From: JAXMHB01 sp046346965
GTDB lineage: Bacteria; Pseudomonadota; Gammaproteobacteria; Xanthomonadales; SZUA-5
Length of the DNA: 64,000 nt
Direction of reading: 5' to 3'
Assembly (NCBI GenBank): GCA_046346965.1
Contig: JAXMHB010000003.1
Location: forward strand, 62,001 to 126,000
Shown here: positions 9,422 to 17,424 of the stretch, piece by piece
Layout of the letters: each line of letters opens with the position of its first letter
Numbering within the stretch: the stretch's first letter is position 1
The notes under the pieces: model-generated
What the model was told of the DNA's origin: nothing
The model's input: the letters and a program-made list of their open reading frames with translations, nothing else
The model's database searches: none
Position numbers and translations under genes: made by a program

Positions 9422-9894
9422 CGCCGCAGTCTAGCCGGCGCGCCCGCGCGCCTGCGCCCGCATTCGCCAGCCGCGATAAAGGCCCGCAACGACGCGGAGA
9501 TCCAGGCAGGTGGTCGCGTCGGCCTGGGACATGCGCGCTAAGTGCCTGCCAGCCAAGCACTATTCGGGCTTGTCCACACAGGCTGTGGATAACTCTGTGG
9601 ACGACGCCTGGAACAGCGCCCGCGCGGCCCGTGGTGACGGCAGGTCAAGCCCCCCGACGACGCCGTGACCACTTCAGCGCGGTCCTTTTAATTCAAGCAC
9701 TTGCGATGCGATCGCCGGCGCCGGCACCGGGCTGACCAAGGCGCAGATCGGTGTCTGCCCGGCTGTGCACAAAATTCCCAGCGGCGGCGCGGGCTTGGCG
9801 CGTGTCAACGGTTTTTGCAGGCGCGCGTTCAGCGCAGGTGTAAGCACCGCCCGGATCGACGATGATCGTGCTCGACGCCACCCACCTCAGGACC
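9422..9894. other. Intergenic region with DnaA-box-like sites
   Basis: This is a 0.47-kb gap between divergent priA and the sigma factor gene, with no reading frame I believe. It contains a compact cluster resembling DnaA boxes (consensus TTATNCACA): ttgtccaca at 9570-9578 (one mismatch), tgtggataa at 9584-9592 (exact, reverse orientation), tgtggacga at 9596-9604 (two mismatches), and an isolated tgtgcacaa at 9764-9772 (one mismatch). A short AT-rich run (ccttttaattcaa) lies near 9685. It could be a DnaA titration or regulatory site, or just the promoters of the flanking genes. Origin function is not claimed. Confidence 0.45.
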
Positions 9895-10458
9895 ATGACC
9901 GCCGAGCCGACTCAAACGCTGGCACTGCGCTCGCGCCTGGACACCTTCCTGAAGTCGGTGGAGCGGCGCGCGCTGCGGATGGCACAGCTGGCCGTGCAGG
10001 ATCTGGACGATGCCATGGAATTGGTGCAGGACAGCATGCTCGGCTTCGTGCGCAGCTATGGCGAGAAACCGGATGCCGAATGGCCGCCGCTATTCTGGCG
10101 CGTGCTCGACAGCCGCATCCAGGATCACCACCGGCGACAGAACGTGCGCCGGCGCTGGCGCGTGTTCTTCCGCAGCGATGCGGAGGCCGAGGATGAGGGC
10201 GATCCGCTGGCGGAAGTCGCCGACGCGCAGACGCCGGGTCCGCTGGAACAGCTGAGCGGCGCGCAGTCGGCGCAGGCGATCGAGGCGGCCTTGCGGGCGC
10301 TGCCGGATCGTCAGCGTCAGGCCTTTCTGCTGCGCGTGTGGGAAGGCTTCGATGTGGCGGCCACGGCCGGCGTGATGGGGTGCTCGGAAGGTAGCGTCAA
10401 GACGCACCTGTTCCGGGCGATGGAGGCGCTGAAGCGGCGCCTGGAGGATCACCGATGA
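9895..10458 (+). CDS. Sigma-70 family (ECF-like) RNA polymerase sigma factor
   Basis: This is a 187-residue extracytoplasmic-function-type sigma factor. The region 2-like helices (DLDDAMELVQDSMLGFVRSY, then LFWRVLDSRIQDHHRR) occupy the N-terminal half. Region 4 (LPDRQRQAFLLRVWEGFDVAATAGVMGCSEGSVKTHLFRAM) provides the helix-turn-helix that reads the -35 element. I prefer the ATG at 9895 because cagga precedes it with good spacing; a start at 9862 would add 11 residues. Its stop overlaps the next start (ATGA), so it is coupled to the DUF3619 gene that probably encodes its membrane partner. Confidence 0.88.
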   Translation: MTAEPTQTLALRSRLDTFLKSVERRALRMAQLAVQDLDDAMELVQDSMLGFVRSYGEKPDAEWPPLFWRVLDSRIQDHHRRQNVRRRWRVFFRSDAEAEDEGDPLAEVADAQTPGPLEQLSGAQSAQAIEAALRALPDRQRQAFLLRVWEGFDVAATAGVMGCSEGSVKTHLFRAMEALKRRLEDHR

Positions 10459-10805
10459 GCGAGCAAGACTTTCTGAATCAGGTGCGCGCCGCGCTCGACG
10501 ACAGCGCCGCGCGCCTCGACGCCGCCACCGTCTCGCGCCTCAACCGGGCGCGCCAACGGGCGCTGGATCAGGGACTGGCGCGGCGTACGCGCTGGGTGTG
10601 GCCAACGCTGGCACTGGCGACCGCCGCCAGCCTGACGCTGGCGCTGGGGCTGCTGTTGCATACACCGGAGGTCGCGGCACCGCTGCCGCCGACTGCGGCC
10701 ACCGAGGGCCTGGACTTCGAGCTGCTGGCCGGCAGCGAGGATCTGGAACTGATCGAGAATCTGGAGTTCTACGCGTGGCTGGAACAGCAGTCTTTGGATG
10801 GCTGA
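10455..10805 (+). CDS. DUF3619-family membrane protein (possible anti-sigma factor)
   Basis: This is a 116-residue single-pass membrane protein: cytoplasmic N-terminus of about 45 residues, one transmembrane helix (LALATAASLTLALGLLL), then an acidic periplasmic tail rich in Glu and Leu. It matches DUF3619 proteins, which regularly follow ECF-like sigma factors in Xanthomonadales and beta-proteobacteria. The start overlaps the sigma factor stop by four bases. Control of that sigma factor is a reasonable inference but is not shown. Its 3' end overlaps the next small gene by 31 bp. Confidence 0.8.
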   Translation: MSEQDFLNQVRAALDDSAARLDAATVSRLNRARQRALDQGLARRTRWVWPTLALATAASLTLALGLLLHTPEVAAPLPPTAATEGLDFELLAGSEDLELIENLEFYAWLEQQSLDG

Positions 10806-11005
10806 CGCTGGTCTGGCTGGCCGGCGATCCTGCCGCGCCGGAGGCCGCGCCGAGCCCGGAACTCCTGATGTACTTGGGCGAGTTCGAGGATGCCGACGGC
10901 GAGTTTGTCGACCCGATGGCCCTGGATCGACCCGAGGCGAGCGCTGCTGCGCCGCAACCGGACAAGGATGAGAGTGACGATGAAGACCCTGCGCGCCCTG
11001 AGTGA
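10775..11005 (+). CDS. Small exported protein of the sigma factor/DUF3619 locus
   Basis: This is a 76-residue product from a GTG at 10775. It has a short hydrophobic leader (VFGWLTLVWLAG) followed by PELLMYLGEFEDADGEFVDP, a pattern I recognise from small proteins encoded after sigma factor/DUF3619 pairs in Xanthomonadales. The acidic tail ends DKDESDDEDPARPE. A ggag at 10763-10766 sits upstream of the GTG. The gene overlaps DUF3619 by 31 bp and DUF3106 by 26 bp. The reading frame is open further upstream, so the start is inferred from the leader and the spacing. Confidence 0.65.
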   Translation: MAGTAVFGWLTLVWLAGDPAAPEAAPSPELLMYLGEFEDADGEFVDPMALDRPEASAAAPQPDKDESDDEDPARPE

Positions 11006-11645
11006 AGCGCTGTGTGCCCTGACCCTGCTGCTGGCCAGCACGCTGGCCTGCGCGCAGGCGGTGGCCTGGGAGGATCTGGGCAAGGAGGAACAGCGCGTTC
11101 TGGCGCCGCACGCCGACACCTGGACGCAGCTGTCGCCGGATATTCAGCAGAAGCTGCTGCGCGGCGCCAGGCGCTGGCTGCTGCTGACGCCGGAACAGCG
11201 CGCGGCGGCGGCCGCGCGCTTCGCCGAGTGGCAGAGCCTGCCGGATCAGCGGCGCGCGGAGATCCGCCACCGCTACGAGGCCTTTCGGGCGCTGCCGCCC
11301 GAACAGCAGCGCGAGTTGAAGCAGGCCTTCGAACGCTTCCGCTTTCTGCCCCCGGCGCAGCGCGAGGCGCTGAAGCGGCGCTTCGAGGCGATGTCGCCGG
11401 AGGAACGTCGCGGCTTCCTGACTGCGCTACGGGCGACGCAACAGGCTGATCAGGCACGCAATTTCCTCATGCGCCTGCCGCCTGAGGAGCGCGAAGCCAC
11501 GCGCCAGTTGATCGAATCGCTGACGCCGGCGCAGCGTCAGGCCATGCGCAGGCGGATGCAGGAGACGCCGCCGCCGGAGCGCGACGCGCTGCGGCGCAAG
11601 CTGATCGAGATGTCGCCCGACGAGCGCGCCGAGTTTCTGCAATAG
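10980..11645 (+). CDS. DUF3106 domain protein, exported
   Basis: This is a 221-residue protein with a signal peptide (MKTLRALSEALCALTLLLASTLACA). The mature part is a string of related helical units of about 20-25 residues built on L-P/S-P-E-(Q/E)-R, such as LTPEQRAAAA, LPPEQQRELKQ, LPPAQREALKR and MSPEERRGFL. This is the DUF3106 pattern. Such proteins are thought to be periplasmic; function unknown. An upstream in-frame ATG at 10968 is possible, but 10980 starts at the signal peptide. It is the last gene of the sigma factor operon. Confidence 0.82.
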   Translation: MKTLRALSEALCALTLLLASTLACAQAVAWEDLGKEEQRVLAPHADTWTQLSPDIQQKLLRGARRWLLLTPEQRAAAAARFAEWQSLPDQRRAEIRHRYEAFRALPPEQQRELKQAFERFRFLPPAQREALKRRFEAMSPEERRGFLTALRATQQADQARNFLMRLPPEEREATRQLIESLTPAQRQAMRRRMQETPPPERDALRRKLIEMSPDERAEFLQ

Positions 11646-11708
11646 CGCCAGCGCCGTTGCATCTGCCTTAAGGAAGCGCGCAACTGCCCGCATCCTGCGA
11701 GCTTTTTG

Positions 11709-11739
11709 CTTGTTCGCTCCAAGTCCGGCTTGTTAGATT
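11709..11739 (+). promoter_or_regulatory. Possible promoter upstream of mreB
   Basis: The 259-bp gap before mreB contains a ttgttc element (11710-11715), then a 17-bp spacer and tgttagatt, which resembles an extended -10. Both hexamers are only partial matches to the sigma-70 consensus, so this is a weak prediction. Nothing else stands out in the gap. Confidence 0.25.
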
Positions 11740-11904
11740 CGCGGGCCTGTCCCCCTGTCCTGTACTTGAGCCCGCGCGCCCGTCGCCGGTTCAGCATCGG
11801 GCCGGGCTCGCCCGCGCATCGCAGCGTCGATGCGCCGCACGAATTCCCACACGGATGCCCGCTCGGGTGGCGACCTGAGCGTCCCGTATCGATCAGGCGC
11901 TACC

Positions 11905-12957
11905 ATGTTCGGTTTCAAGCAGCTGCGCGGTCTGTTCTCGACCGACCTTTCCATCGACCTGGGCACCGCCAACACCTTGGTGTACGTGCGCGGCCAGGGC
12001 ATCGTCCTCAATGAGCCCTCGGTGGTCTCGATCCGCCAGGATCGCGGTCCCGGCGGTCCGCGCTCGGTCGCCGCCGTCGGCGCCGAGGCCAAGCGCATGC
12101 TCGGCCGCACGCCCGGCAACATCGTCACCGTGCGTCCGCTGAAGGACGGCGTCATCGCCGACTTCACGATGACCGAGGCGATGCTGCAGCACTTCATCCG
12201 CAAGGTGCATCCCAACCGCCTGTTCCGCCCCAGTCCGCGCGTGCTGGTCTGCGTGCCCTGCGGCTCGACTCAGGTCGAACGGCGCGCCATTCGCGATTCC
12301 GCCGAGGCCGCCGGCGCCCGCGATGTGTTTCTGATCGAGGAACCGATGGCGGCTGCAATCGGCGCCGGGATTCCGATCCACGAGGCGCGCGGCTCGATGG
12401 TCATCGACATTGGCGGCGGCACCTCGGAGGTCGCGGTGATCTCGCTGAACGGCATCGTGTATTCCAACTCGGTGCGCATCGGCGGCGATCGTTTCGATGA
12501 ATCGATCATCAACTACGTGCGCCGCAACCACGGCACCCTGATCGGCGAAGCCACCGCCGAGCGCATCAAGATCGAGGTCGGCTGCGCCTATCCGTCCAGC
12601 GAGGTGCGCGAGCTGGAAGTGTCCGGCCGCAATCTGGCGGAAGGCGTGCCGCGCAACATCACGATCAACTCCAACGAGATGCTGGAAGCGCTGCACGAGC
12701 CGCTGGCGGGCATCTGCAGCGCGGTCAAGATCGCGCTGGAACAGACCCCGCCCGAACTGTGCTCGGACGTGGCCGAACGCGGCATCGTGCTCACCGGCGG
12801 TGGCGCGCTGCTGCGCGACATCGACAAGCTGATTGCCGAAGTCACCGGCCTGCACGTTCACGTCGCCGACGACCCGCTGACCTGCGTCGCCCGCGGCGGC
12901 GGCCGGGCGCTGGAGCTGATCGACGAGCACGGCCCGGACCTGTTCGCCAACGACTGA
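11905..12957 (+). CDS. mreB: Rod shape-determining protein MreB
   Basis: MreB is the bacterial actin that organises lateral-wall synthesis on the cytoplasmic face of the membrane. The product is 350 residues, close to the usual 347. It has the nucleotide-binding motif DLGTANTLVYVRG near the N-terminus, the central DIGGGTSEVAVISL, and the adenosine motif GIVLTGGGALLRDID near the C-terminus. I chose the ATG at 11905 (MFGFKQLRGLFS), a typical MreB amphipathic N-terminus; the in-frame ATG at 11830 adds an implausible extension. It heads the mreB-mreC-mreD-mrdA-mrdB cluster. Confidence 0.97.
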   Translation: MFGFKQLRGLFSTDLSIDLGTANTLVYVRGQGIVLNEPSVVSIRQDRGPGGPRSVAAVGAEAKRMLGRTPGNIVTVRPLKDGVIADFTMTEAMLQHFIRKVHPNRLFRPSPRVLVCVPCGSTQVERRAIRDSAEAAGARDVFLIEEPMAAAIGAGIPIHEARGSMVIDIGGGTSEVAVISLNGIVYSNSVRIGGDRFDESIINYVRRNHGTLIGEATAERIKIEVGCAYPSSEVRELEVSGRNLAEGVPRNITINSNEMLEALHEPLAGICSAVKIALEQTPPELCSDVAERGIVLTGGGALLRDIDKLIAEVTGLHVHVADDPLTCVARGGGRALELIDEHGPDLFAND

Positions 12958-12978
12958 TCTGCATCCGGGCCCACGCCG

Positions 12979-13848
12979 ATGATGGCCGCGGGTAGTCATG
13001 CGCAGGCACCGCTGTTCGGCGGACGCCCCGGCACGCTGAAGCTGGTCGTGCTGCTGTCGCTGGCGGTCATGCTGATGCTGGCCGACCGTCAGCGCGGCTT
13101 TCTGGTCGCCGTCCGCGAACGCGCCTTGACATTGACCACGCCGATCTACCGGCTGGCCGAGGCGCCCGCCGCGGCCTGGCATGCGCTGCAGTTGGGTTTG
13201 CGCGAGCGCGGCGCGCTGGCAGACGAGAACCGCGCGCTGCGCGAAGCGCTGCTGGCGGCGCAGACCGAGCTCTACCAGCGCCGCGCCGAGGGCGAGGCGC
13301 ACACGCGCGTGCTGGCGCTGGTGCAGGCGGCGCGCCAGCAGGCGGTCGCAGGCACGCTGACGCGGGTGATCGACGTGGACCTGGACCCGTTCCGCCACCG
13401 CTTGCTGCTCGATCAGGGCAGCCGGGCTGGCCTCGCCCGCGGCGATGGGCTGATCGATGCCTTCGGCGTGGTCGGCCAGATCAGCGCGGTCGGACCGGAC
13501 AGCGCGTTTGCGATCCTGATCACCGACCCCAATCACGCGCTGCCGGTGGAGGTCTCGCGCAACGGCGTCAAGTCGATCGCCTACGGCACCGGCGACGCCA
13601 GTCGATTGGAGCTGCCGAACCTGCCGATCAGCATCGACATTCAGGTCGGTGATCGCTTGCTCAGCACCGCCGTCGGCGGGCGCTTTCCGCCCGGCATTCC
13701 GGTCGCCGAGGTCACCGCGATCGAGCGCCCGACCGACGCCGCGTTCGCGATTGCCTACGCGCGCCCGCTGTCGCAACTCGCCAACAACCGCGAGATGCTG
13801 GCGGTCAAACCGCGGCCGATCGCCGGCCCCAGCGCGGACGGGGGCTGA
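12979..13848 (+). CDS. mreC: Rod shape-determining protein MreC
   Basis: This is a 289-residue bitopic elongasome scaffold. There is one transmembrane helix (LKLVVLLSLAVMLMLA, about residues 15-32), a coiled coil (about 65-105, LRERGALADENRALREALLAAQTELYQ), then the periplasmic beta-barrel domain with VIDVDLDPFRHRLLLDQGSRAGL and GVVGQI. It lies 21 bp after mreB and 3 bp before mreD. MreC interacts with PBP2 (MrdA), encoded two genes downstream. Confidence 0.95.
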   Translation: MMAAGSHAQAPLFGGRPGTLKLVVLLSLAVMLMLADRQRGFLVAVRERALTLTTPIYRLAEAPAAAWHALQLGLRERGALADENRALREALLAAQTELYQRRAEGEAHTRVLALVQAARQQAVAGTLTRVIDVDLDPFRHRLLLDQGSRAGLARGDGLIDAFGVVGQISAVGPDSAFAILITDPNHALPVEVSRNGVKSIAYGTGDASRLELPNLPISIDIQVGDRLLSTAVGGRFPPGIPVAEVTAIERPTDAAFAIAYARPLSQLANNREMLAVKPRPIAGPSADGG

Positions 13849-13851
13849 GCC

Positions 13852-14355
13852 ATGCGCGTCATGCGTGGCACCTACCGGCTGTTTCTGCTCGCGGTCGCTT
13901 GCGCCCTGCTGCTCGCCCTGCTGCCGCTGCCGACCTGGCTGGCGGTACTCAAGCCGATGGGCCTGGCGCTGGTGCTGTGCTACTTCGCGATCGAGGCGCC
14001 GGAGGTGGCCGGACTCGGCCATGCCTTCCTGTTCGGGCTGCTCGCCGACGTGCTGTTCGGCGAGTTGCTCGGCGAGCACGCGCTGCGGATGGTGGTGATC
14101 GTCTATCTGGCGCTGCGCTTCCGCCACCGACTGCGCTTTTTCCCGATCTGGCAGCAGGCCGGCGCCATTCTTGCGCTGTTGGCGAACGATCGCGTACTCG
14201 ATCTCTGGATCCGCATGCTCGGCGGTGCACCGCTGCCGCCGCTGCTGTTCTGGCTGTCGCCGCTGGTCGGCATGGCGGCCTGGCCCTGGCTGTTCCTGCT
14301 GCTGGACGGGCTGCGGCTGCGCCGGCGTCAGGCTCAACGCGAGCGGCCCGGCTGA
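13852..14355 (+). CDS. mreD: Rod shape-determining protein MreD
   Basis: This is a 167-residue integral membrane protein with five or so hydrophobic helices, including LFLLAVACALLLALLPLPTW and FLFGLLADVLFGELLGEHALR, the latter the most conserved MreD feature. It partners MreC in the elongasome. Its TGA shares a base with the ATG of mrdA (TGATG), so translation is probably coupled. Confidence 0.93.
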   Translation: MRVMRGTYRLFLLAVACALLLALLPLPTWLAVLKPMGLALVLCYFAIEAPEVAGLGHAFLFGLLADVLFGELLGEHALRMVVIVYLALRFRHRLRFFPIWQQAGAILALLANDRVLDLWIRMLGGAPLPPLLFWLSPLVGMAAWPWLFLLLDGLRLRRRQAQRERPG

Positions 14356-16244
14356 TGTTCGGGCAGCGCCAGGCGATCAAGGATCAGGTGCAGGAGGCGC
14401 AGTTGTTCGGGCGCCGCGCGCTGGTGGCTTACCTGGTCATCTTGTTGGTCATCGTTGTGCTGCTGGCCCGCTTTGGCGAGCTGATGATCGTGCGCCACGC
14501 CGAGTACGCGGCGCGCTCGGATCGCAATCGCATCAAGCTGCAGCCGATTCCGCCGACGCGCGGGCTGATCCTCGATCGCAACGGCGTGATTCTGGCCGAC
14601 AACCGGCTGGCTTACCGGCTGGAGCTGGTGCCTGAGCGCGTCCAGGATCTGGCGCGCACGCTGGACGCATTGGCCGAGGTCGTCGGCCTCGATCCCGAGG
14701 AGCGCGAACGCTTCCTGGACATGGTCAAGACGCGTCGGCCCTTCCAAAGCCTGCCGCTGAAGTTGCGTCTCAGCGAGGAGGAAGTCGCGCGCTTCGCACT
14801 GGAGCGCTATCGCTTCCCCGGCGTCGATGTGGTGCCTTATCTGACCCGGCACTATCCGCGCGGGCCCTTGTTCGCCCATGTGGTCGGCTACGTCGGCCGC
14901 ATCGACAGCAGCGAGGTCGAGGGGCTGGACGCCGAGCGCTACGCCGGTACCACGCACATCGGCAAGACCGGCATCGAGCGCTATTACGAGTCGGAGTTGC
15001 ACGGCGAGGTGGGCTATCAGCGCGTGGAAACCAACGCCGAGGGGCGCGTGCTGCGCGTGCTGGACGACTCCGCCAAGCCGCGCGCCGGCCAGAATCTGTA
15101 TCTCAGCATCGACGCGCGCCTGCAGCAGACCATTGCCGATGCGCTGGCCGGCCAGGCCGGCGCGGCGGTCGCCATCGATCCTGCCAGCGGCGAGATCCTG
15201 GCGTTCGTCAGCGTGCCGAGCTACGACGCCAATCTGTTCGTCAACGGCATCTCGCGCGCCGACTACAAGACGCTGCTGGAAGCGCCCGGACGGCCGCTGT
15301 TCAATCGCGCGCTGCAGGGTGGCTACGAGCCCGGCTCCACGCTGAAGCCCTTCATGGCACTGGCCGGCCTGGAGCTCGGCCTGCGCGATGCCAGCTACAC
15401 GATCTTCTCCACCGGCGAGTTCCAGATTCCCGGACAGGACATTCGTTTCCGTGACTGGAAGCGCGGCGGCCATGGCCGCGTCGATCTGGTCGAATCACTG
15501 GCGCAGTCGGTCAATACCTACTACTACCAACTGGCACTGGATCTCGGCATCGACCGCATGCACGCCTATCTGAGCCGCTTTGGCTTCGGCCAGCCTACCG
15601 GCGTCGATCTGATCGGCGAGGCCGCCGGCATCCTGCCCTCGCGCGAGTGGAAGCGCGAGCGCTACAAGCAGCCCTGGTTCCCGGGAGAAACCGTGATCGC
15701 CGGCATCGGCCAGGGCTACAACGTCGCCACGCTGCTGCAACTGGCCAGCGCCACCGCCGCGCTGGCCGAGGGCGGCGTGCGTTACCAGCCGCGCCTGCTG
15801 CATGCGCGCCGCGCCAGCTTCGATCAGTCGGCGGTGGCGCTGCCCAGCCTGCCGCTCGGCGGACCGCTGGTCGCAAGTCCAGCCCATCTGGCGCTGGTCA
15901 AGCGCGGCATGGAGGCGGTGATGAACAGCCCCACCGGCACCGCGCGCTCGGTCGCCCAGGGCGCCGCCTACCGGATGGCGGGCAAAACCGGCACCGCCCA
16001 GCGCGTCAGTCGCAATCGCGACACCGACGCCCCGCAGACACTGCGCCAGGGCCAGAAAAACCAGGCGTTGTTCGTCGGCTACGCGCCGGCCGAGGCGCCG
16101 GAAATCGCAATCGCCGTGGTCGTCGAGCAAGGCGGCTCCGGCTCGCAGGCCGCAGCGCCGGTGGCGCGCAGGATTTTCGACGCCTGGATCCTGCGCAATG
16201 CCACCGAAGCCGCGCCGACAGCGGCGCCGGGCAGCTTGCCATGA
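14355..16244 (+). CDS. mrdA: Penicillin-binding protein 2 (peptidoglycan DD-transpeptidase MrdA)
   Basis: This is a class B PBP of 629 residues that cross-links lateral-wall peptidoglycan. It has an N-terminal transmembrane anchor (LVAYLVILLVIVVLLARFG), a PBP dimerisation domain starting with PTRGLILDRNGVILADN, and the transpeptidase domain. The domain contains SxxK in PGSTLKPF (Ser about 328), SxN in QSVNTYY (about 384) and KTG in GKTGTAQR (about 543). The ATG at 14355 overlaps the mreD stop. It partners the SEDS glycosyltransferase RodA, whose gene overlaps its stop. Confidence 0.96.
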   Translation: MFGQRQAIKDQVQEAQLFGRRALVAYLVILLVIVVLLARFGELMIVRHAEYAARSDRNRIKLQPIPPTRGLILDRNGVILADNRLAYRLELVPERVQDLARTLDALAEVVGLDPEERERFLDMVKTRRPFQSLPLKLRLSEEEVARFALERYRFPGVDVVPYLTRHYPRGPLFAHVVGYVGRIDSSEVEGLDAERYAGTTHIGKTGIERYYESELHGEVGYQRVETNAEGRVLRVLDDSAKPRAGQNLYLSIDARLQQTIADALAGQAGAAVAIDPASGEILAFVSVPSYDANLFVNGISRADYKTLLEAPGRPLFNRALQGGYEPGSTLKPFMALAGLELGLRDASYTIFSTGEFQIPGQDIRFRDWKRGGHGRVDLVESLAQSVNTYYYQLALDLGIDRMHAYLSRFGFGQPTGVDLIGEAAGILPSREWKRERYKQPWFPGETVIAGIGQGYNVATLLQLASATAALAEGGVRYQPRLLHARRASFDQSAVALPSLPLGGPLVASPAHLALVKRGMEAVMNSPTGTARSVAQGAAYRMAGKTGTAQRVSRNRDTDAPQTLRQGQKNQALFVGYAPAEAPEIAIAVVVEQGGSGSQAAAPVARRIFDAWILRNATEAAPTAAPGSLP

Positions 16245-17353
16245 CGCTGGAATCGCGCCTCGCCTGGATCGGCCGACGATTGCTGCTCTGGCTGCAGCCC
16301 ACGCGCGTGGATCTGCCCTTGCTGATTGCCTTGATGCTGCTGGCCGCGACCAGTCTGGCGGTGGTGTGGAGCGCCGGCGCGCAGGACCCCGACATGCTGA
16401 TGAAGCAGGGCATGCGCTTTGCGCTCGGCTTCGTGCTGCTGGGCGTCTGCATGCGCATCCCGCCCGCCAGCTGGCGCCGCTGGACGCCCTGGTTTTACGG
16501 CTGCTGCATCCTGCTGCTGATCGGCGTGCTGGTGCTCGGCGAGGGCAAGGGCGCGCAGCGCTGGCTCGACCTCAAGGTGGTGCGCTTCCAGCCCTCCGAA
16601 CTGCTCAAGCTGGCGCTGCCGATGATGCTGGCCTGGTATTTCCACGACCGCGTGCTGCCGCCGACCTTGAGCTCGCTGCTGGTGGCGCTCGGGCTGATCG
16701 CGCTGCCGGCCGGCCTGATCGTCATCCAGCCCGACCTCGGCACCGCGGTCCTGGTGGTCGGCAGCGGCGCCTTCGTGATCTTCCTCGCCGGCCTGTCCTG
16801 GTGGTGGATTGCCGGTCTGGCGGCGGCGGCCGCGGCCAGTCTGCCGATCGTCTGGCAGTTCATGCACGAGTACCAGAAGAACCGCGTCTACCAGTTCCTC
16901 AATCCGGACGCCGATCCGCTCGGCAGCGGCTGGCAAACCATCCAGTCGAAGATCGCCGTGGGCTCCGGCGGCCTGTACGGCAAAGGCTGGACGCACGGCA
17001 CGCAGTCCCAGCTCGAATTTCTGCCCGAACGCCACACCGACTTCGTGCTCGCGGTGTTCAGCGAGGAGTTCGGCTGGATCGGCGTCGCCCTGTTGATGCT
17101 GGCCTACGCCTTCGTCGTCGGCCGCTCGCTGTGGATCGCCGCCAACGCCCGCGACACCTACGGCCGCCTGCTCGGCGGCGCCCTGGCGATGACCTTCTTC
17201 GTCTACATCCTGGTCAACAGCGCCATGATCACCGGCATGATGCCCGTCAAGGGCGTCCCCCTGCCCCTGATCAGCTACGGCGGCACCTCCGCCGTCTCCC
17301 TGCTCGTCGCCTTCGGCATCCTGATGTCCATCCACGCACATCGACGCGGGTGA
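16241..17353 (+). CDS. mrdB: Peptidoglycan glycosyltransferase RodA (MrdB)
   Basis: This is a SEDS-family polytopic membrane glycosyltransferase of 370 residues that polymerises lipid II for the elongasome. Typical segments are LMLLAATSLAVVWSAG, WLDLKVVRFQPSELLKLALP, IQPDLGTAVLVV, GSGWQTIQSKIAVGSGGLYGKG and LPLISYGGTSAVSLLVAFG. The ATG at 16241 overlaps the mrdA stop by four bases (ATGA). It is the last gene of the mre cluster; a 36-bp intergenic repeat begins two bases after its stop. Confidence 0.96.
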   Translation: MTLESRLAWIGRRLLLWLQPTRVDLPLLIALMLLAATSLAVVWSAGAQDPDMLMKQGMRFALGFVLLGVCMRIPPASWRRWTPWFYGCCILLLIGVLVLGEGKGAQRWLDLKVVRFQPSELLKLALPMMLAWYFHDRVLPPTLSSLLVALGLIALPAGLIVIQPDLGTAVLVVGSGAFVIFLAGLSWWWIAGLAAAAAASLPIVWQFMHEYQKNRVYQFLNPDADPLGSGWQTIQSKIAVGSGGLYGKGWTHGTQSQLEFLPERHTDFVLAVFSEEFGWIGVALLMLAYAFVVGRSLWIAANARDTYGRLLGGALAMTFFVYILVNSAMITGMMPVKGVPLPLISYGGTSAVSLLVAFGILMSIHAHRRG

Positions 17354-17354
17354 A

Positions 17355-17424
17355 GCGCAAGCGCTGCCCTTCGCCCCTCCGCTTTGCTTGCGCGTGCCCT
17401 CGTGCTCTTGCGTGCCCTCGTGCC
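17355..17424. repeat. Second copy of the 36-bp intergenic repeat with cgtgccctcg motifs
   Basis: Bases 17355-17390 are identical over 36 bp to 157-192, and 17391-17424 continue with the same cgcgtgccct cgtgctctt words seen at 241-259. The block fills the whole gap between the convergent stops of mrdB and the UbiA-family gene. It shows no clean hairpin. Confidence 0.8.

Noticed and set aside
9422..9894. Chromosomal origin oriC
   Set aside because: Only three or four weak DnaA-box-like sites, no long AT-rich unwinding element, and no dnaA, dnaN, rpmH or mnmG beside it.
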